From the NCBI GenBank assembly GCA_016926805.1, contig JAFGNV010000140.1, forward strand, positions 1 through 35,787: a stretch of DNA of 35,787 bases. The letters are read 5' to 3'. Source of the stretch: Anaerolineae bacterium (GTDB lineage: Bacteria; Chloroflexota; Anaerolineae; 4572-78; J111). This document shows, piece by piece, positions 32,321 to 35,787 of this stretch (positions are counted from its first letter, which is position 1; each line of letters begins with the position of its first letter). A model generated the notes under the pieces. That model searched no databases. It was not told the origin of the DNA and saw nothing but the letters and a program-made list of their open reading frames with translations. The position numbers and the translations under genes are program-made.

Positions 32321-32329
32321 TGATATAAT
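32321..32329 (+). promoter_or_regulatory. Extended -10 promoter of the secreted dockerin protein
   Basis: TGATATAATG contains a perfect extended -10 (TGA-TATAAT, 32321-32329). No good -35 is found 17 bp upstream (TTTCCC), which is common for extended -10 promoters. The start would be near 32336, giving a ~245-nt leader before the ATG at 32582. Confidence 0.6.
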
Positions 32330-32581
32330 GAGAGGTGTGAGGTCTGCCTCAACGGACAAGCGGCAAGAAAAGTGTTCGGCCTTTAACAATTAAATAATTG
32401 CGTATTCCCGAAAAATCTTTTTGAATGAACAACATTCTATCCACACATCGGGAATCTTAGAATAATTTTATGGGCAAATATAGGGCCGACTTCTAAATCT
32501 GTCTGTTGGACGGTATAGGAAGCGGCCCTTTGTAGTTTATATCCATTGGTAATACCAAGAGATATGGAGGGGTAAAATACC

Positions 32582-35044
32582 ATGAATAGAAACTTTAATT
32601 GGCAACCATTAAGGATAGGGATTGCTATCTGTCTGGGTCTGGCAGCGGTTATTGGCGTTATTAGTTTTGTGGGCGCTCAGCAACCATCAGATATTTATAT
32701 GAATCGGGAACCGGTCGAAGTTGTCGCAGGTAACACCATCAACATCGACTGGACGATTACCTTTACCAATACGCCCATTACCTACTCATTTTCCATCTAC
32801 GACCCGGATAGCCAGCTTGTGTTATATACCGAGTTCCCGGCAGTAGGGGAGACGAGTCCGATTAAGGACAATTTTGCCTGGCCCGTGCCAAGAACGGCAA
32901 CTCCTGGCCCTTATCTGGCAGAAATCATTTTCTTCACCAGAGAAATATCAAAACCCTTTGACTCGCGGGCCGCAATTACGTTCTTGGTCGTAGAGCCGCC
33001 AACACCCACCCCAACTCCCTCGCCCACCCCAACCCCCTCACCTACGCCGACCGAACCCTGCCTGGGCAACCTTGATGTTTACAAATGTGAAGACAAAAAT
33101 GCCAACGGCGTTTGCCGGGAGCCTCACATCGACCGGCCTCTGCCGGGGGTAGAAGTATGCCTTGAGCCAGGTCCCGATGCCCAGGCTGCCTGTCAGACCA
33201 CCGGAGAAGATGGCTATGCTCACTGGCAGAATCTCTCCTGTGGCACCTATGAAGTCACCGAACACCTGACCGGCCTGTTCCGGGGTTATTATCCCTCCTC
33301 GCCGATGAGCCAACAGATTGAAATCAATCGAGATGAAACTGCCGAAGTAACCTTCTCCAATGTCTTTCCCCTCCTGCCCCGGGGTATTGCCGTCAACCCG
33401 GCTAACAACAAAGTTTACGCCGCTTTTCAGGGTATTAAGGAATTGGATGGCAGCCGGCCTTATGCGTTTATGGCCGTGATTGACAGCCAGACTGACCGGG
33501 TCATTGCCACGATTCCCGGTATTGGCCATGAACCCTTTGGCGTGACTGTGGCCAACCAAAAAGTTTACGTGGCTTCTTTTCGGGAGGGGTTGGTGTCGGT
33601 GATTGATAGCGATACCGATACGGTAATAAAAACTATCACCGGTTTGGTCCATCCAACCCGTCTGGCGGCTGACCCCGACCAGAATCTGCTCTATGTTGCC
33701 GATCCCGGTGATGGCCGGGTGCGGGTCATTGATACCACCAGCGATACTATTATGGAGGAGTTTGTCGTTTCCGGCCCAGATGCGTCAAAACCCTATGATG
33801 TTGTTTTTACCAATAGCTTTGCCTATACTACCCTGCGTGATGCGCCTCTGGGTGATGGCACCAATCCCTTCGTTCTCAAAGCCACTCAGTATCCCGGCCA
33901 AATTGACACCATCCCCCTGGTATACAATAATCAGACGGGTAGTCCACATGCCATCACCGCTCGCAGTGATGGCGCCAACACCTATCTGTACCTGACCTAT
34001 GCCAAAGAGTTCCGTGATCTCCAGCCTCCCTTCCATTGGCCGCCCGACAACCCCAATCAACCAACCAACAGCCCGGTCAATCCGGCTTATCTGATGGTGG
34101 TTGAAGTTCCCAACGGCGATCCGGCATCGGCCCATCGTTTGGCAGCCGATGTAGCGATAGGCCCCTTTGCCGAAATTGGGTTGACCTTTAATCCCAACAC
34201 CAACCACGTGCTGGGCACTTACGGCGGCGGTTTCCTGGAAGCAGCTTATCCCGACCACCTGGCCTGCGCCCTCATTCCCAAAAGTCGAGCCGATAGCGGC
34301 AGCGCCTATGTGCTGGATGCAACCGATTCTCAGAACCCCTCTCTGGTTGACAAACCGACGCCCAGCCTGCGGGTGGGCAACAGTATCGCGCCGATGACCG
34401 GGGATTACTGGTGGCGCAATCCGTTTGATCTTGCCGTTAACCCCAACAATGACAAAGTTTATGTTATCGATCGTTGCTGGCACGATTACGACGACCAGTA
34501 CGACAACCTCTTCCCGGATCACGAACTGTGGCACGATGGAGGGGGGGCCGTATTTGTGTTTAATGACGACTCATCCGGTCCGTCGCTGCCCACCCCAACC
34601 CCAACCTCTGGCGACGCGGTTTTCACCGGACAGGTGAAATTACAGGGGCGAACGGATAGCCAGGGCGCAACCGTCACCGTGGATAATGGAGAACAGGTGA
34701 GCGTCGCCGCCGAGGCAACCGGCAACTTCAGAATTGAGGGGGTAGCCACCAATCCTGGTCTCTCCGCCACCGCCGACGCGCCAGGCTACCTACCCGCCGT
34801 TTGTACCAACCCGGCGATAACCACCCCGGAAACCGATCTGGGGCGCGTCACCCTCTTGAGTGGCGACCTCAACGACGATGACCTGGTGGACATTCACGAT
34901 CTGACCGCTATCGGCAGTGATTTTGGCCAAACCGGCTCAGCCCTGCCAACCGACCTGAACCAGGATGGCGCCGTTGATATTTATGATCTCATCCTGGTTA
35001 GTAAGAACTTTGGCAAAGCAACTCAGGTCTGGGCTTGCCTATAG
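32582..35044 (+). CDS. Secreted protein: Thr-Pro linker, Cna-B/SdrD-like domain, beta-propeller, dockerin
   Basis: 820 residues; ATG with GGAGGGG 8 bp upstream. N-terminal signal peptide (RIGIAICLGLAAVIGVISFV, ending GAQ), then a ~105-residue Ig-like domain, a (TP)-rich linker (~140-160), a Cna-B/SdrD-like domain (GNLDVYKCEDKNANGVCREP, then HIDRPLPGVEV), and a propeller of YVTN/NHL-type blades (LPRGIAVNPANNKVYAAFQG, VIDSDTDTVIKTITGLVHPT). Near the end a carboxypeptidase-regulatory-like domain (TGQVKLQGRTDSQGATVTVD) precedes a dockerin type I domain (residues ~759-815, two Ca-binding loops DLNDDDLVDIHDL and DLNQDGAVDIYDL). Exported; a dockerin should bind a cohesin, which is absent from the window. 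The protein may be matrix-bound. Confidence 0.85.
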   Translation: MNRNFNWQPLRIGIAICLGLAAVIGVISFVGAQQPSDIYMNREPVEVVAGNTINIDWTITFTNTPITYSFSIYDPDSQLVLYTEFPAVGETSPIKDNFAWPVPRTATPGPYLAEIIFFTREISKPFDSRAAITFLVVEPPTPTPTPSPTPTPSPTPTEPCLGNLDVYKCEDKNANGVCREPHIDRPLPGVEVCLEPGPDAQAACQTTGEDGYAHWQNLSCGTYEVTEHLTGLFRGYYPSSPMSQQIEINRDETAEVTFSNVFPLLPRGIAVNPANNKVYAAFQGIKELDGSRPYAFMAVIDSQTDRVIATIPGIGHEPFGVTVANQKVYVASFREGLVSVIDSDTDTVIKTITGLVHPTRLAADPDQNLLYVADPGDGRVRVIDTTSDTIMEEFVVSGPDASKPYDVVFTNSFAYTTLRDAPLGDGTNPFVLKATQYPGQIDTIPLVYNNQTGSPHAITARSDGANTYLYLTYAKEFRDLQPPFHWPPDNPNQPTNSPVNPAYLMVVEVPNGDPASAHRLAADVAIGPFAEIGLTFNPNTNHVLGTYGGGFLEAAYPDHLACALIPKSRADSGSAYVLDATDSQNPSLVDKPTPSLRVGNSIAPMTGDYWWRNPFDLAVNPNNDKVYVIDRCWHDYDDQYDNLFPDHELWHDGGGAVFVFNDDSSGPSLPTPTPTSGDAVFTGQVKLQGRTDSQGATVTVDNGEQVSVAAEATGNFRIEGVATNPGLSATADAPGYLPAVCTNPAITTPETDLGRVTLLSGDLNDDDLVDIHDLTAIGSDFGQTGSALPTDLNQDGAVDIYDLILVSKNFGKATQVWACL

Positions 35045-35128
35045 CCACGCCGTGGATAGGTAGCATCTATCAATTTTGGGGAATTAAAAAAATTACAACC
35101 ACCCACCTATGACTCTTTGCGATGAGTC

Positions 35129-35165
35129 ACAAAAGCGACTCACAATTGTGGGCCGCTTTTGTTTT
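35129..35165. terminator. Intrinsic terminator after the dockerin gene
   Basis: A 34-base near-perfect palindrome: ACAAAAGCGACTCACAA (35129-35145) with TTGTGGGCCGCTTTTGT (35146-35162), 16 of 17 positions paired counting one G-U, then TTT on the plus strand (TTTTGTTTT). The centre CACAATTGTG is self-complementary. Confidence 0.7.
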
Positions 35166-35180
35166 AGTGGATAAACCACA

Positions 35181-35690
35181 TTAAACCAATTCAGAGAAAA
35201 CAAAATACCACTGTCCACATTCATCATAATTGGGGCAGTAGTAAATTGTTTGGCCGCTGTTTTCGTATCCATCTGGGATTACCATCTTTACCATTTCACA
35301 ATTGCAAGTTGGACAAATTCCAGTTTCTCCCAATACGTTGATATGTTTTTGCCCCCCATGAAACATACTGACCATTTTTATTCTTTGCCGGGCGTCGTCG
35401 GGGCTGATGGGGGCTAGGCTAATCTCGGTGTTGCCGGCCAGGGCTAACAGGCCTGGTGGTGTTTTAGGCGCGGTTGCAGGCTGAGGTAGCTTGGATTCAG
35501 GAGCAGGCGGGGAGGTTGGTTCTTGTATTTGTTTTTCCAGGATTTCGTTTTTATTAGGTTTAGGGAGCGTAATAATACCATGAATGGCCCCACATTGGGC
35601 GCAGAAAATCACGGATACCGGCCCAACAGATCGAAAATCTAAATATTTCAATCCCTGGGCGTTACAGTAGGGACAGCGTGGAGTAGCCAT
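35181..35690 (-). CDS. Double zinc-ribbon protein
   Basis: 169 residues from the ATG at 35690; a longer frame starts at the TTG at 35726, but that TTGACA is the -35 box of a well-spaced promoter, so the shorter start is preferred. The N-terminal zinc ribbon is CPYC (start), then CAQC about 25 residues later. A Pro-rich linker (~50-85) follows. The C-terminal half has a second pair, CPTC with a further Cys (NCEMV), then CPNYDEC near the end followed by GQWYFVFSEL. Two four-Cys zinc sites are plausible. The function is unknown; such small ribbon proteins may bind nucleic acid or serve as structural adaptors. No operon partner is visible. Confidence 0.7.
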   Translation of the reverse strand: MATPRCPYCNAQGLKYLDFRSVGPVSVIFCAQCGAIHGIITLPKPNKNEILEKQIQEPTSPPAPESKLPQPATAPKTPPGLLALAGNTEISLAPISPDDARQRIKMVSMFHGGQKHINVLGETGICPTCNCEMVKMVIPDGYENSGQTIYYCPNYDECGQWYFVFSELV

Positions 35691-35726
35691 AGCTGCATGA
35701 TAAAACCATTTTTTGATATTTGTCAA
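35688..35726 (-). promoter_or_regulatory. Likely leaderless promoter of the zinc-ribbon gene
   Basis: Minus strand: TTGACA (35721-35726), an 18-bp spacer, TATCAT (35697-35702). With a start seven bases after the -10 the first transcribed base would be the A of the ATG at 35690, so the mRNA appears leaderless. No Shine-Dalgarno lies before the ATG, which agrees. Confidence 0.55.
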
Positions 35727-35787
35727 CCCAACATTACAAAAGGTAGCAATTCTCAGTATGGAATATTTTCGTGAATAAATGAAGCTC

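Larger units (their letters stand above)
32114..32581. other. 468-bp divergent regulatory region
   Basis: From left to right: the GNAT promoter (minus, 32156-32184), a palindromic region with two direct repeats (32243-32296), an extended -10 promoter (plus, 32321-32329) and a ~245-nt leader for the secreted protein. The leader has two stem candidates: ATTCCCGA/TCGGGAAT (32404-32411 and 32448-32455) and GGGCCG-A-CTTC with GAAGCGGCCC (32483-32493 and 32519-32528). No known riboswitch consensus was recognised in it. Confidence 0.55.

Noticed and set aside
32330-32581. c-di-GMP (GEMM) riboswitch in the leader of the dockerin gene
   Set aside because: The GGGCAAACC and GGGACGCAAAGCC-type consensus elements are absent.

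Overview
The window looks like chromosomal DNA of a Chloroflexota bacterium, most likely an Anaerolineae/Caldilineae/Ardenticatenia-type lineage. This is inferred from protein style, not from a marker gene. The clues are Thr-Pro-rich linkers after signal peptides or lipoboxes, large secreted beta-helix proteins ending in LYLP(V/L)IWKQ, a giant BTAD/AAA/TPR regulator, a small ORF of the 'PVWRAxxESPHTGERxxFA' type, a dockerin protein, and many short palindromic intergenic repeats. No rRNA, tRNA, CRISPR array, phage gene or transposase gene was recognised.

Layout. 1-3441 (+) is a cassette of small surface or hypothetical proteins: a DUF1176-like fragment, a two-TM protein, an unknown, a DUF6585-like membrane protein and a LysM secreted protein. 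3469-3631 holds a mosaic of palindromes abutting a decayed paralog of the small ORF at 8319. 3691-8528 (-) is an apparent operon: the small ORF, then two tandem beta-helix/DUF11 exoproteins. Divergent from it, 8694-12266 (+) encodes a SARP-like regulator, followed by a methyltransferase and YjbQ (+). 18519-13850 (-) is a purine salvage/GMP operon, xpt-guaA, whose third gene fuses a PP2C-like domain that appears to have lost its metal ligands to a TM segment and a beta-propeller. 18520-18914 is non-coding and rich in repeats.

19970-18915 (-) is a coiled-coil/TM/TP-rich protein. 20225-23608 (+) holds a pentapeptide-repeat lipoprotein, a polyol-type dehydrogenase and a membrane-anchored WD40-like propeller. 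23762-28262 (+) is an exopolysaccharide-type cluster: two Wzz-like proteins, a BY-kinase-like ATPase with an abnormal Walker A, a GH10 lipoprotein and a long-form RmlA nucleotidyltransferase. 28398-29267 (+) is a pterin-binding (methyl-THF type) enzyme. 31344-29434 (-) is a nine-TM/GAF/HTH protein without kinase domains. 32113-31583 (-) is a GNAT, and divergent from it 32582-35044 (+) is a dockerin-bearing secreted propeller. 35690-35181 (-) is a double zinc-ribbon protein with a likely leaderless promoter.

The common theme is the cell surface and extracellular matrix: exoproteins, polysaccharide chain-length control, a xylanase-fold lipoprotein and membrane-anchored propellers, plus several unusual regulators. 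The strongest candidates for something undescribed are the small-ORF/beta-helix/SARP neighbourhood (with its pseudogene copy), the pseudophosphatase-propeller in the purine operon, the membrane GAF-HTH protein, and the 12-bp tandem array in front of xpt.
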